Shown here piece by piece: positions 17,289 through 25,448 of a stretch of 64,000 nt of DNA. The notes beneath the pieces were generated by a model. The model was given only the letters and a program-made list of their open reading frames with translations. It made no database searches and was not told where the DNA came from. Made by a program: the position numbers and the translations under genes. Each line of letters starts with the position of its first letter. The stretch's first letter is position 1. Origin of the DNA: Nonomuraea wenchangensis (GTDB taxonomy: Bacteria > Actinomycetota > Actinomycetes > Streptosporangiales > Streptosporangiaceae); NCBI RefSeq assembly GCF_900111685.1, contig NZ_FOHX01000020.1, positions 1 through 64,000 on the forward strand, written 5' to 3'.

Positions 17289-17301
17289 GACCAACGATAG
17301 C
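17271..17301. promoter_or_regulatory. Inverted repeat over the MocR/EamA start region
   Basis: GCTATC (17271-17276) and GATAGC (17296-17301) form an inverted repeat with a 19-base spacer that spans the start codons of both divergent genes. It is a candidate autoregulatory MocR site. Confidence 0.4.
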
Positions 17302-18702
17302 AGTATCGCCCACATCGCCGCGATACTGCGCGAAGAGGCCGCCCGCCTCGGCCCCGGCGCCCGCCTCCCCTCCAGCCGGGAGATCATGCGCACCCACAAC
17401 GTCTCCCCCGTCACCGTCTCCCGCGCGATCGGCCAGCTGGCCGCCGAGGGCCGGGTGGTCAGCAGGCCAGGGAGCGGGGCCTTCGTCACCCACCCCCAGA
17501 AAACGACCGGCGGGGAGTCCGCTGACCTCTCCTGGCAGACGGTCGCGCTCGGCGACCGCGTCGTCGACGAGGGTCCCGTCGCCGCCCTCCTGGCCGAGGC
17601 CCCCGACGGCGTGGTCCCGCTGACCGGCGGCTACCTGCCGCCCGGCCTGCGCCCCGACCGGCAGCTCGCGGCGGCCGCCGCGCGCGCCGTACGCCGCCCG
17701 GACGCCTGGGCCAAGCCGCCGCTCGCCGGTCTCGCCGAGCTGCGGCGCTGGTTCGCCGACCAGACGGGCGGCGACGTGACCGCGGCGGACGCGCTGGTCG
17801 TCAGCGGCGGGCAGGCCGCGCTCACCCACGCCTTCCGCGCGCTGGCGGCTCCGGGGACGCCGGTGCTGGTGGAGACGCCGACGTACCCGGGAGCGCTGGC
17901 CGCGGCGAAGGCGGCCGGGCTGCGGGCGACGGCCGTGCCCGTGGACGCGTCCGGCGTCCGCCCGGAGCTGCTGGCGGAGGCGTTCGCGGTGACCGGCGCC
18001 CGCGTCTTCTTCTGTCAGCCCACGCTGCACAACCCGACCGGCGCCACCCTTCCTCCCGAGCGCCGCCGGCAGGTGCTGGAGGTGGCGCGGGCGGCGGGCG
18101 CGTTCGTGATCGAGGACGATTACGCCCACTACCTCAGTGAGCAGCCGCCGCCCACGCTGGCCGCGATGGACGAGCACGGCACGGTGGTCCATGTCCGGTC
18201 CCTGACGAAGATCCTCTCCCCCAGCATGCGGGTGGCCGCGGTGATCGCGCGCGGCCCGGCCGCGCACCGGCTGCGGGCCGGGCAGCTCGTGGAGTCGTTC
18301 TTCGTGGCCCGTCCGCTGCAGGAGACGGCGCTGGAGCTGGTGGGCTCGCCGGCCTGGCGGCGCCATCTGACGGCCGTCCACGCCGAGCTGCGCGTTCGCA
18401 GGGACGCTCTCGCCGCCGCGCTCGCCGCCCGCCTGCCGGAGGAGGCCGAGGTGCACCTGCTGCCCGCGGGCGGCATGCACCTGTGGCTGCGCCTGCCCGC
18501 CGGTCTGGACGAGGACGCCCTGGTGGAGGCGGCGCGGCGGCATGGCGTGCTGGTGAGCCCCGGGCGGATGTACTACCCGTCCGAGCCGCCGGGACCGCGG
18601 CTCAGAGTGACGCATGCCGCCGCGGCCCACCTGGCGGAGCTGGACGAGGGGGTACGCCGCCTGGCCCGGGCGTTCCAGGACCTCGCCCACCCGGACGCGT
18701 GA
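17287..18702 (+). CDS. MocR-family PLP-dependent transcriptional regulator
   Basis: The 471-residue protein starts with a GntR winged helix (about 5-68: ARLPSSREIMRTHNVSPVTVSRAIGQLAAEGRVVSRPGSGAFV) and continues as a fold-type-I aminotransferase domain. PLP-site residues are visible: Asn249 in QPTLHNPTG, Asp278 in VIEDDYAHY and the Schiff-base Lys308 in VRSLTKILS. MocR proteins sense an amine or amino-acid ligand through PLP and regulate a neighbouring gene. Here the divergent EamA exporter is the obvious target. The 3' end lies at the edge of a small tandem-repeat array (18675-18785) that duplicates the last codons. Confidence 0.93.
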   Translation: MTNDSSIAHIAAILREEAARLGPGARLPSSREIMRTHNVSPVTVSRAIGQLAAEGRVVSRPGSGAFVTHPQKTTGGESADLSWQTVALGDRVVDEGPVAALLAEAPDGVVPLTGGYLPPGLRPDRQLAAAAARAVRRPDAWAKPPLAGLAELRRWFADQTGGDVTAADALVVSGGQAALTHAFRALAAPGTPVLVETPTYPGALAAAKAAGLRATAVPVDASGVRPELLAEAFAVTGARVFFCQPTLHNPTGATLPPERRRQVLEVARAAGAFVIEDDYAHYLSEQPPPTLAAMDEHGTVVHVRSLTKILSPSMRVAAVIARGPAAHRLRAGQLVESFFVARPLQETALELVGSPAWRRHLTAVHAELRVRRDALAAALAARLPEEAEVHLLPAGGMHLWLRLPAGLDEDALVEAARRHGVLVSPGRMYYPSEPPGPRLRVTHAAAAHLAELDEGVRRLARAFQDLAHPDA

Positions 18703-18785
18703 GCCCAAGACCCGCCCGCACGTACGCGCGACCCCAGGACCTCGTCCGCACGTACGCGGGACCCCAGGACCTCGCCCACCCGGAC
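18675..18785. repeat. Tandem repeat array generated from the 3' end of the MocR gene
   Basis: The 22 bases encoding the last residues of the regulator (QDLAHPD) recur exactly at 18764-18785. Between them lie two 30-base units (18717-18746 and 18747-18776) that differ at only two positions and share CCCAGGACCTCG. The array ends close to the CGNR promoter. Confidence 0.8.
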
Positions 18786-18820
18786 ACATGACCCCCGGAC
18801 CTCGTGCTGGGCGGAGGCGC

Positions 18821-18839
18821 GATCATGAGGTTCATGATC
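18821..18839. promoter_or_regulatory. Operator-like palindrome upstream of the CGNR regulator
   Basis: GATCATGA-GGT-TCATGATC is a perfect eight-base inverted repeat with a three-base spacer, ending 18 bases before the CGNR ATG. A -10-like TAGAGT (18846-18851) lies just downstream and six bases before the ATG, so the transcript is probably leaderless and the palindrome covers the region upstream of the -10. Confidence 0.65.
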
Positions 18840-18857
18840 GCCCGCTAGAGTAGGGAC

Positions 18858-19373
18858 ATGTCGTCCCCCGCGGAGCTCGTCCGAGACTTCGTGAACACCT
18901 ACGACGTCGCAACCGACACCGACGAGCTCTCCTCCCCCGCCGAGCTGGCCGTCTGGCTGCGCGAGCGTGGCCTGACCGGCCCGCGCGAGCGCGCCACCGA
19001 CGACGACCTGCACACCGCGCACGCCCTCCGCGAGGGCATGCGGGCGGCGCTGCGGCGCGAGCCGGCCACTCTGCCCGGCCTGCCGCTACAGGTCAGGGTG
19101 GGGGCGAGTGGTGAGCCGGAGCTGGTGCCGGCCGGGGCGGGCGTCGCAGGCGGGCTGGCCGCGATCGCGGCCGCGACGCTCGGCGCCGCGTGGGACCGGC
19201 TGAAGGTGTGCGCGGAGGGAACGTGTCAGCGGGCGTTCATCGATTCGTCCAGGAACCGTTCCCGCTCGTGGTGTTCTATGCGTGTATGCGGCAACCGCAC
19301 CAAGACACGGGCTTACCGGGCGAGGAAGCGGGGTTCGCGTCGTCTCCAAGCCTCAAACACCGATACGGTGTAA
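18858..19373 (+). CDS. ABATE/CGNR zinc-finger protein (probable regulator)
   Basis: The 171-residue protein has an N-terminal ABATE-like domain starting FVNTYDVATDTDELSSPAEL and a C-terminal CGNR zinc finger: Cys-x4-Cys (CAEGTC), then FIDSSRNRSRSWCSMRVCGN followed by R and a basic tail. The paired cysteines bind zinc, and the CGNR module is a predicted DNA-binding finger common in actinobacterial stress and antibiotic-related regulators. The perfect palindrome just upstream suggests autoregulation. The C-terminus continues about 20 residues past the usual end of the finger (SRRLQASNTDTV). The gene is followed by a GNAT and menA on the same strand. Confidence 0.9.
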   Translation: MSSPAELVRDFVNTYDVATDTDELSSPAELAVWLRERGLTGPRERATDDDLHTAHALREGMRAALRREPATLPGLPLQVRVGASGEPELVPAGAGVAGGLAAIAAATLGAAWDRLKVCAEGTCQRAFIDSSRNRSRSWCSMRVCGNRTKTRAYRARKRGSRRLQASNTDTV

Positions 19374-19417
19374 CTCGTGCCTTGTGGCATGAACGGCAGG
19401 CGAAGGAGCGGGCCGAG

Positions 19418-20026
19418 ATGGCAGACGTAGGCGTCCGGGCGGCCCGGCGCGAGGATGTGCTCCAGGTTGCGAATTGTCAGATTCGCGCCTGGCGCTACGG
19501 CTACCGGGACTTTCTCCCGGAAGGGCCGCTTGAGCAGATGACGGGCCCCGCGGCCGAGAAGATGTGGCTGCGCCAGTGGGACGAGGCGATCGTCGCCCCG
19601 CCCAGCCCCATGCACCGGGTGCTGGTCGCGGTGGAGACCATCCTCGACACCGAGGGGTTCCCCGCCCTGGGCGCGGGCGGCAGTGCGGCGCTCGTCACGC
19701 CGCGCGGCGGCGAGCGCGTGGTCGGCCTGGCCTCGCACGCTCCCGCCGAGGACCCCGACCTCGACCCCAGCGTCGTGGCGGAGATGCTGACGCTGCTGGT
19801 GGACCCCGACTTCGTCCGTCGCGGGCACGGCAGCCGGCTGCTCAACGCCACCGTCGACTACCTCCGCGATGACGGCTTCCGGCAGATCGTCACCTGGGTG
19901 TTCGCCGACAACTACGCGGTGCTCGGCTTCCTGGAGTCGGCCGGCTGGGGCGAGGACATGGCGGAGCGCGTGCTCGACATGGGCCGCCCCATCCGCATGG
20001 TGAGGCTCACCACAGACATCAGTTAG
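19418..20026 (+). CDS. GNAT-family N-acetyltransferase
   Basis: From the ATG at 19418 (MADVGVRAARREDVLQVANC) the protein has 202 residues. The acetyl-CoA-binding core is LTLLVDPDFVRRGHGSRLLN (R/Q-x2-GxG/A loop), followed by an LRDDGFRQIVTWVFADN strand and FLESAGWGEDMAERVLDMG. Residues 55-110 form an acidic insertion with family-specific variation. The longer upstream frame overlaps the CGNR gene and is not conserved in character. A GGAG lies about ten bases before the ATG. It is followed after 35 bases by menA; no functional link is evident. The substrate is unknown. Confidence 0.88.
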   Translation: MADVGVRAARREDVLQVANCQIRAWRYGYRDFLPEGPLEQMTGPAAEKMWLRQWDEAIVAPPSPMHRVLVAVETILDTEGFPALGAGGSAALVTPRGGERVVGLASHAPAEDPDLDPSVVAEMLTLLVDPDFVRRGHGSRLLNATVDYLRDDGFRQIVTWVFADNYAVLGFLESAGWGEDMAERVLDMGRPIRMVRLTTDIS

Positions 20027-20061
20027 GCAAGGACGAGGCAGAGGACGACGAGGCAGAGGAA

Positions 20062-20937
20062 ATGGCAACACCCGGCCAATGGATCGCCGGCGCCCGGCCC
20101 CGCACGCTCCCCAACGCCGTCGTCCCCGTCATGGTGGGCACGGGCGTGGCGATCGGCGAGGGCGGCTTCGTATGGTGGCGGGCCCTGCTGGCGCTGCTCG
20201 TGGCGCTCGCTCTGCAGATCGGCGTCAACTACGCCAACGACTACAGCGACGGCATCCGCGGCACCGACGACCAGCGGGTCGGCCCGATGCGGCTCGTGGG
20301 CTCGCGCGTGGCCACCCCGCGCCAGGTGCTGACGGCCGCGCTGAGCTGCTTCGCCGTCGCCGCGGTGCTGGGGCTGGCGCTGGTCGTGGTCACGCGGGCC
20401 TGGTGGATCCTGCTGGTGGGCGTGGCCTGCATCGCCGCCGCCTGGTTCTACACCGGCGGCAGACGCCCTTACGGCTATCGCGGGCTGGGCGAGGTGGCCG
20501 TGTTCGTGTTCTTCGGCGTGGTGCCGGTGGTGGGCACGACGTACGTGCAGACGGAGTCGCTGAGCTGGGCGGCGCTGTTCGCCTCGATCCCGGTGGGCCT
20601 GCTGTCGTGCTCGATGCTCGTCGTCAACAACCTGCGCGACGTGGGCACCGACGGGCAGTCGGGCAAGCGCACGCTGGCGGTCGTGCTGGGCGCGCAGCGC
20701 ACGAGGGCACTGTACGTGGCCTGCCAGGTGCTGCCGTTCGTGGTGGCGCTGGCGATGATGGCGGTCACGCCGTGGGCGGCGCTGGCGCTGCTGGCGGCCC
20801 CGCTGGCGGTGGCGCCGATCCGGGCCGTGCTGGGCCGGGCGGTCGGGCCCGCGCTGATCGCGGTGCTGCAGCAGACGGGCAAGCTGCAGATGGCGTACGG
20901 GCTGCTGTTCGCGGTGGGTCTCGCTCTGGTCTTCTGA
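20062..20937 (+). CDS. menA: 1,4-dihydroxy-2-naphthoate polyprenyltransferase
   Basis: The 291-residue integral membrane prenyltransferase of the UbiA superfamily has eight or nine hydrophobic helices. Its first aspartate motif is NYANDYSDGIRGTDD and the second is LRDVGTDGQSGKRTLAV. It begins MATPGQWIAGARPRTLPNAV, as actinobacterial MenA does. It attaches the polyprenyl chain to DHNA to give demethylmenaquinone, an essential respiratory quinone step at the cytoplasmic membrane. No other men gene is in the window. Length and motifs are normal. Confidence 0.95.
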   Translation: MATPGQWIAGARPRTLPNAVVPVMVGTGVAIGEGGFVWWRALLALLVALALQIGVNYANDYSDGIRGTDDQRVGPMRLVGSRVATPRQVLTAALSCFAVAAVLGLALVVVTRAWWILLVGVACIAAAWFYTGGRRPYGYRGLGEVAVFVFFGVVPVVGTTYVQTESLSWAALFASIPVGLLSCSMLVVNNLRDVGTDGQSGKRTLAVVLGAQRTRALYVACQVLPFVVALAMMAVTPWAALALLAAPLAVAPIRAVLGRAVGPALIAVLQQTGKLQMAYGLLFAVGLALVF

Positions 20938-20960
20938 GGGCGGCGTTCTAGTCTGGGCAG

Positions 20961-21971
20961 ATGAAGGACTTCATCGCCGGGCTGCCCAAGTGCGAGCTCC
21001 ACCTGCACATCGAAGGAACTCTGGAGCCGGAGCTCAAGTTCGAGCTGGCCGCGCGCAACGGGCTCGGACTGCCCTACGCGTCGGCCGAGGAGATGCGCGC
21101 GGCCTACTCCTTCGACAGTCTGCCGTCCTTCCTCACCGTCTACTACGAGGGCATGCGGGTGCTGCGCACCGAGCCCGACTTCTACGACCTGGCCATGGCC
21201 TACCTCCGTAAGGCCGCCGCGCAGAACGTCCGCTACGCGGAGATCTTCTTCGATCCGCAGGCGCACACCGGGCGCGGGGTGCCGTTCGACGTGGTGATCC
21301 GGGGGCTGCGGCGGGCGCTGATGGACGCCGAGGCGCAGCTCGGGGTGCGGGCGCAGCTCATCATGTGCTTCCTGCGCGACTTCCAGGCCGAGTACGCGAT
21401 GGCGACGCTGCTGGAGTCGCTGCCTTACAAGGAGTGGATCGCCGGCGTCGGCCTGGACTCCGACGAGAAGGGCAACCCACCTTCGAAGTTCGCCGAGGTC
21501 TACGCCCGTGCCCGCGCGGAGGGCTATCTGCTGACCATGCACTGCGACGTCGACCAGGACGACGCGGTCGAGCACATCCGCCAGGCGATCGAGGACATCG
21601 GCGTCGACCGGATCGACCACGGCGTCAACATCCTGGAGGACCAGCGGCTGGTGGAGCTGGTGCTGGCGCGGGGCATGGGGCTCACCTGCTGCCCGATCTC
21701 CAACGGCTTCGTCACCGACTCGATGAAGGCCGAGGGCATCCGCAAGCTGATGGACCTGGGCGTGCGGGTGACGATCAACTCCGACGACCCGGCGTACTTC
21801 GACGGCTACGTTCAGGAGAACCTGATCGCGCTGCACAAGGCGCTGCAGCTCAGCGAGGAGGAGCTGGCGGGGCTGGAGCGCAACGCGTTCGAGGTGACCT
21901 GGCTCCCCCGTCCGGTCAAGGACGCCTACCTCGCCGAAGTGGACGCCTACCTCGCCTCACGGGCCCGCTGA
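20961..21971 (+). CDS. Adenine/adenosine deaminase-family hydrolase with altered HAGE motif
   Basis: The 336-residue TIM-barrel amidohydrolase starts MKDFIAGLPKCELHLHIEGTLEPEL, with metal ligands His14 and His16. FFDPQAHTGRG and LIMCFLRDF resemble type-II adenine deaminases (yeast Aah1 and bacterial homologues) more than classical adenosine deaminase. The C-terminal metal/catalytic loop INSDDPAYF (Asp275-Asp276) and DRIDHGVN (His220) are present. The normal HAGE motif, which supplies a metal His and the catalytic Glu, is replaced by His194-Cys-Asp-Val-Asp-Gln, so the Glu is missing at its usual place. This marks a subfamily whose substrate may not be adenine. A 23-base gap follows menA. Confidence 0.87.
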   Translation: MKDFIAGLPKCELHLHIEGTLEPELKFELAARNGLGLPYASAEEMRAAYSFDSLPSFLTVYYEGMRVLRTEPDFYDLAMAYLRKAAAQNVRYAEIFFDPQAHTGRGVPFDVVIRGLRRALMDAEAQLGVRAQLIMCFLRDFQAEYAMATLLESLPYKEWIAGVGLDSDEKGNPPSKFAEVYARARAEGYLLTMHCDVDQDDAVEHIRQAIEDIGVDRIDHGVNILEDQRLVELVLARGMGLTCCPISNGFVTDSMKAEGIRKLMDLGVRVTINSDDPAYFDGYVQENLIALHKALQLSEEELAGLERNAFEVTWLPRPVKDAYLAEVDAYLASRAR

Positions 21972-22049
21972 GGGGTGGCGTAAGGCCCGTACCGCAGGGC
22001 AGTCTTATCGTTACGGACGGTCCGGACAACCGAGGGCGAGGGATCTTCG

Positions 22050-22766
22050 TTGAACCGGCCTAGTGTCCCCATGGACATCGAGGAGTTCGAACGGGCGCTC
22101 GGCGACTGCCTCTCCATCGCCGGCCGCGCCATGCCCGATTCCCCCATGATGAGCATCGCGCTGCGCGACGAGGGCGGGCTGCGTACGGTCGCCTGCTCCG
22201 ACGCGCGCGCCGAGCTGCTCGACGAGCTGCAGTCGGTCACCGGTCAGGGGCCCTGCGTCGACGCGCTCGACACGGGCGAGCCCGTCACCTCGGCCGACCT
22301 GGCGGCCGACCCCCGCTGGTCGCGGTTCTCCGCCGAGGCCGGGCTGCGCAGCCTGCACGCCGAGCCGCTGAAGTCCGAGGGCCTGCTGCTGGGCGTCCTG
22401 ACGCTCTACTCGGGCGAGCGGGGCGGCTTCGCCGAGGCGACGCGCGTGACGGCGCGGGTGACGGCCGAGCACATCGGCGTGCTGTTCCGCACCGCGCTCG
22501 GCGCGGCCCGGATGAAGGAGGTGGCCGCGCAGCTCAAGGAGGCGCTCAACACGCGAGCGGTGATCGACCAGGCGCTCGGCATCGTGATGGCGCAGCGCCG
22601 CTGCACCTCGCAGCAGGCGTTCGAGATGCTGCGGCACGTCTCCCAGGACCGCAACATCAAGGTCTACCAGGTGGCGGCGGGCATCGTACGGAAGGTGACC
22701 GGGGAGGCGCCGCAACGCCCGCGTTTCGAGGATCCGCCGCCGCGGGTGCGTCCCCGGACGCGGTGA
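22050..22766 (+). CDS. GAF and ANTAR domain-containing protein
   Basis: The TTG at 22050 has GAGGG in front of it and gives 238 residues; an ATG seven codons later is the alternative but has no ribosome site. Residues about 15-150 form a GAF sensor domain (PMMSIALRDEGGLRTVACSD, VTGQGPCVDALDTGEPV, SLHAEPLKSEGLLLGVLTLYS). The C-terminus is an ANTAR domain (LKEALNTRAVIDQALGIVMA, then CTSQQAFEMLRHVSQ), an RNA-binding three-helix unit that causes antitermination when activated. Actinobacterial GAF-ANTAR proteins control stress and metabolic operons by binding paired hexaloop hairpins. The signal and targets are unknown. Confidence 0.93.
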   Translation: MNRPSVPMDIEEFERALGDCLSIAGRAMPDSPMMSIALRDEGGLRTVACSDARAELLDELQSVTGQGPCVDALDTGEPVTSADLAADPRWSRFSAEAGLRSLHAEPLKSEGLLLGVLTLYSGERGGFAEATRVTARVTAEHIGVLFRTALGAARMKEVAAQLKEALNTRAVIDQALGIVMAQRRCTSQQAFEMLRHVSQDRNIKVYQVAAGIVRKVTGEAPQRPRFEDPPPRVRPRTR

Positions 22767-22922
22767 ACACCCTTCCGCCCCAAAAATCCACGATATTTAT
22801 CGACTTTTCCGGGAATGGCGTCATAACCCGGGAGCATTCTTTTCTTGACGTCGTGAATCTTGACTGTTCGGCAAAGTGGGTGAAAATAGAGCGGGGTGCA
22901 TCACGACGCTAAGAGGTAGCCG

Positions 22923-24155
22923 TTGTCACTCAGCCCTGAGCCGGAACTCTCGCACGCCACAGGGTTCCCGGACCTCCTCGACGTCGACGCGTTATTGGCG
23001 GGAGGCTGGCGCCCGCTCGCCTTCCAGCAGTTCATCCTCAAGGTCCACAGCCGCTGCGACCTGGCCTGCCACCACTGCTACGTGTACGAGATGGCCGACC
23101 AGAGCTGGCGCGAGCAGCCGCGCAGGATGTCCGACGCGATCGCCGACCGCGCGATCGAGCGCATCGCCGAGCACGCCGCCGCGCACGACCTCGGCGAGAT
23201 CGACGTCATCCTGCACGGCGGCGAGCCGCTGCTGGCCGGCCCCGAGCTCATCGCCCGGATCGTACGAGGGGTGCGCGGCGCGGTGGCCACGGGCACCCGC
23301 GTCAACGCCCACATCCAGACGAACGGCGTACGCCTGCACGACGACTACCTACGCCTGTTCGAGTCGCTGGAGATCCGGATCGGGGTCAGCCTGGACGGCG
23401 ACGCGGAGGGCCAGGACCGCCACCGCCGCTTCGCCGACGGGCGCGGCAGCCACGCCCTGGTCAGCGAGTCGCTGCGGCGGCTGAGCGAGGGGCCTTATCA
23501 CCATCTGTTCAGCGGCCTCCTCTGCACTGTTGACGTGCGCAACGACCCGATCCGCACCTACGAGGCGCTGCTGGAGTTCGACCCGCCGGCGATCGACTTC
23601 CTGCTGCCGCACGGCAACTGGGCGGAGCCGCCGCCGTTCCGTGAGCCGGACTCCCCCGGCACCCCCTACGCCGACTGGCTGATCCAGATCTTCGACCGCT
23701 GGTACGACAGCCCGGTGCTGCAGACCGACGTCCGCCTGTTCAGGGAGATCATGCGGCTGCTGATGGGCGGCCAATCGCGTGCGGAGAACGTGGGCCTGTC
23801 CCCGGTGCGCATGGTCGTCATCGAGACCGACGGCGGCATCGAGCAGTCCGACAGCCTGAAGAGCGCTTTCCAGGGCGCGGCCAGGACCCCGCTGCACGTG
23901 CTGCGCGACCCCCTGGACCACGCCCTGCTGCATCCCGCCATCGTCGCCCGCCAGATCGGCGAGCTGGCGCTGTCGTCCACCTGCCGCCGCTGCGACCTCG
24001 TCTCGGTCTGCGGCGGCGGCCAGTACGCCCACCGCTACAGCCCGCTCACCGGCTTCGCCGAGCCGTCGGTCTACTGCCCCGACCTCTACCGGCTGATCAG
24101 CCACATCGGGGCGCGCTGCGGGCGGGACGTGGCCCGGCTGAGAGCAGGGCGATGA
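22923..24155 (+). CDS. FxsB-like radical SAM/SPASM peptide maturase
   Basis: The TTG at 22923 starts a 410-residue radical SAM enzyme. The [4Fe-4S]-SAM motif is Cys45-x3-Cys49-x2-Cys52 in CDLACHHCYVYEMADQSW; VILHGGEPLL (GGEP) and GVSLDGD follow. The C-terminal SPASM-like cysteines are CRRCDLVSVCGGGQYAHRYS and CPDLY. The N-terminal WRPLAFQQFILKVHSRCDLAC and CYVYEMADQSW are characteristic of the FxsB/cyclophane-synthase group, whose members join an aromatic side chain to the beta-carbon of the residue two positions later in a ribosomal peptide. It overlaps the HExxH gene by four bases (ATGA), so the two enzymes are made together. The proposed substrate is the small peptide encoded at 28124. Confidence 0.9.
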   Translation: MSLSPEPELSHATGFPDLLDVDALLAGGWRPLAFQQFILKVHSRCDLACHHCYVYEMADQSWREQPRRMSDAIADRAIERIAEHAAAHDLGEIDVILHGGEPLLAGPELIARIVRGVRGAVATGTRVNAHIQTNGVRLHDDYLRLFESLEIRIGVSLDGDAEGQDRHRRFADGRGSHALVSESLRRLSEGPYHHLFSGLLCTVDVRNDPIRTYEALLEFDPPAIDFLLPHGNWAEPPPFREPDSPGTPYADWLIQIFDRWYDSPVLQTDVRLFREIMRLLMGGQSRAENVGLSPVRMVVIETDGGIEQSDSLKSAFQGAARTPLHVLRDPLDHALLHPAIVARQIGELALSSTCRRCDLVSVCGGGQYAHRYSPLTGFAEPSVYCPDLYRLISHIGARCGRDVARLRAGR

Positions 24156-25396
24156 GACCCGTCACGCACCGGTTGTCCGCCGCCGCGTTCGCCGAGCTGG
24201 CCACGGGCGGCGGCGGCGCGGACGCCCTGGCCGAGCTGCGCGCCGCCCAGACGAGCAAACATCGCCTGCTGGTACGCCTGGCCGCCGAGGAGTCCGGCAC
24301 CGCCGCCCGCGCCTACGAGGCGCTGGCCGAGCTGGAGGCGGGCGCGCCCGCCGAGGTGAGCGCCTGCCTGTGCCATTCCGCGGTGGGCGCGTGGGCGCTG
24401 CGGGCCTGCCGTGGCCAGGCCGACCCCGGCCGGCTGGCCGCGGTCGCGCTGGCCGCGGCCGTGCGAGCCGGGGCGGCGTGCCGGCTGGAGGTCCCGGTGC
24501 CCGGCGGCCGGCTCGTGCTGCCCTCCCTCGGCCTGCTGACCCTGCCGCCCGGCGGCCCGGACCGGATCACGGCCGCCGTCGAGCCGACGGACGGCGGCGC
24601 GCGGATCCACGCCGGGGGGCGCGCTTTCCCGGTGCGTCCCGGCCGCGACGGGCAGGACTGGCAGGCCCTGCACCGGATGTCCTTCGGCCCGGACACCACC
24701 ATGACCGTGGACGACCTCGACCCCTATCGGTGGCTGGGCGACGACGTGGCAGGCCGCCTGCCCCCGGCCCGGCGGCGGCGCTGGAGCACCTGTCTCGGCC
24801 AGGCGTGGGAGATCCTGCGGGCGCGCCACGCCACGGTGGCCGAGGAGGTCGGCGCAGTTGTCTCGGTGCTCACGCCGATCCTCGGCACCGCCCTGGAACA
24901 GCGCAGCGCCTCCGCGCGCGACCTCTTCGGCACGATCGCCCTGTCCGACCCCGTGGACGGGATCGGCATGGCGCTCACGCTGACGCACGAGCTCCAGCAC
25001 ATCAAGCTGTACGCGCTGACCGACCTCGTCACGCTCACCCTGCCGGACGACGGGCGCCGCTTCTACGCCCCCTGGCGGCCCGATCCGCGTCCGCTGCACG
25101 GGCTGCTGCACGGCGCGTACGCGCATGCCGCCGTCGCGGCCTTCTGGCGGCGGCACCTCGCCGACCCGGAGCACGGGGCGAAGGCCGAGGTGGAGTTCGC
25201 CCGCTGGCGCGAGGCTTCCACGCAGGTCACGGCGACGCTGCTGGACAGCGGCGGCCTGACCGAGGAGGGCACGCGTTTCGTCGGCACGCTGCGCGACACG
25301 CTCGCGGGCCTGGACGGCGAGCCCGTGAGCGCGGGCGCGGCGGCGCGGGCCCGCCTGATGGCTGAGGCCCACCGCCGCTCCCACGGCCCCGGATGA
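24152..25396 (+). CDS. HExxH-motif peptide-modification protein (alpha-KG-HExxH type)
   Basis: The 414-residue protein contains a helix LTLTHELQHIKLYALTDLVT with His279-Glu280-x2-His283 and a downstream His-rich segment (LLHGAYAHAAVAAFWRRH), the pattern of the HExxH domain found with RiPP maturases. Fused radical SAM/HExxH proteins have been reported to use alpha-ketoglutarate-dependent HExxH chemistry for beta-hydroxylation of peptides, so the motif here is more likely an iron site than a protease site. The N-terminal half (LSAAAFAELATGGGGADAL, SKHRLLVRLA) is typical of the stand-alone version. It overlaps fxsB and ends 52 bases before the convergent TPR gene. I infer that it acts on the same precursor. 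Confidence 0.85.
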   Translation: MRPVTHRLSAAAFAELATGGGGADALAELRAAQTSKHRLLVRLAAEESGTAARAYEALAELEAGAPAEVSACLCHSAVGAWALRACRGQADPGRLAAVALAAAVRAGAACRLEVPVPGGRLVLPSLGLLTLPPGGPDRITAAVEPTDGGARIHAGGRAFPVRPGRDGQDWQALHRMSFGPDTTMTVDDLDPYRWLGDDVAGRLPPARRRRWSTCLGQAWEILRARHATVAEEVGAVVSVLTPILGTALEQRSASARDLFGTIALSDPVDGIGMALTLTHELQHIKLYALTDLVTLTLPDDGRRFYAPWRPDPRPLHGLLHGAYAHAAVAAFWRRHLADPEHGAKAEVEFARWREASTQVTATLLDSGGLTEEGTRFVGTLRDTLAGLDGEPVSAGAAARARLMAEAHRRSHGPG

Positions 25397-25448
25397 GGCA
25401 GGCCGGCTCCGCCCCCGGGGTGAGGTGGGTCAGCCCGGGTGAGGCAGG

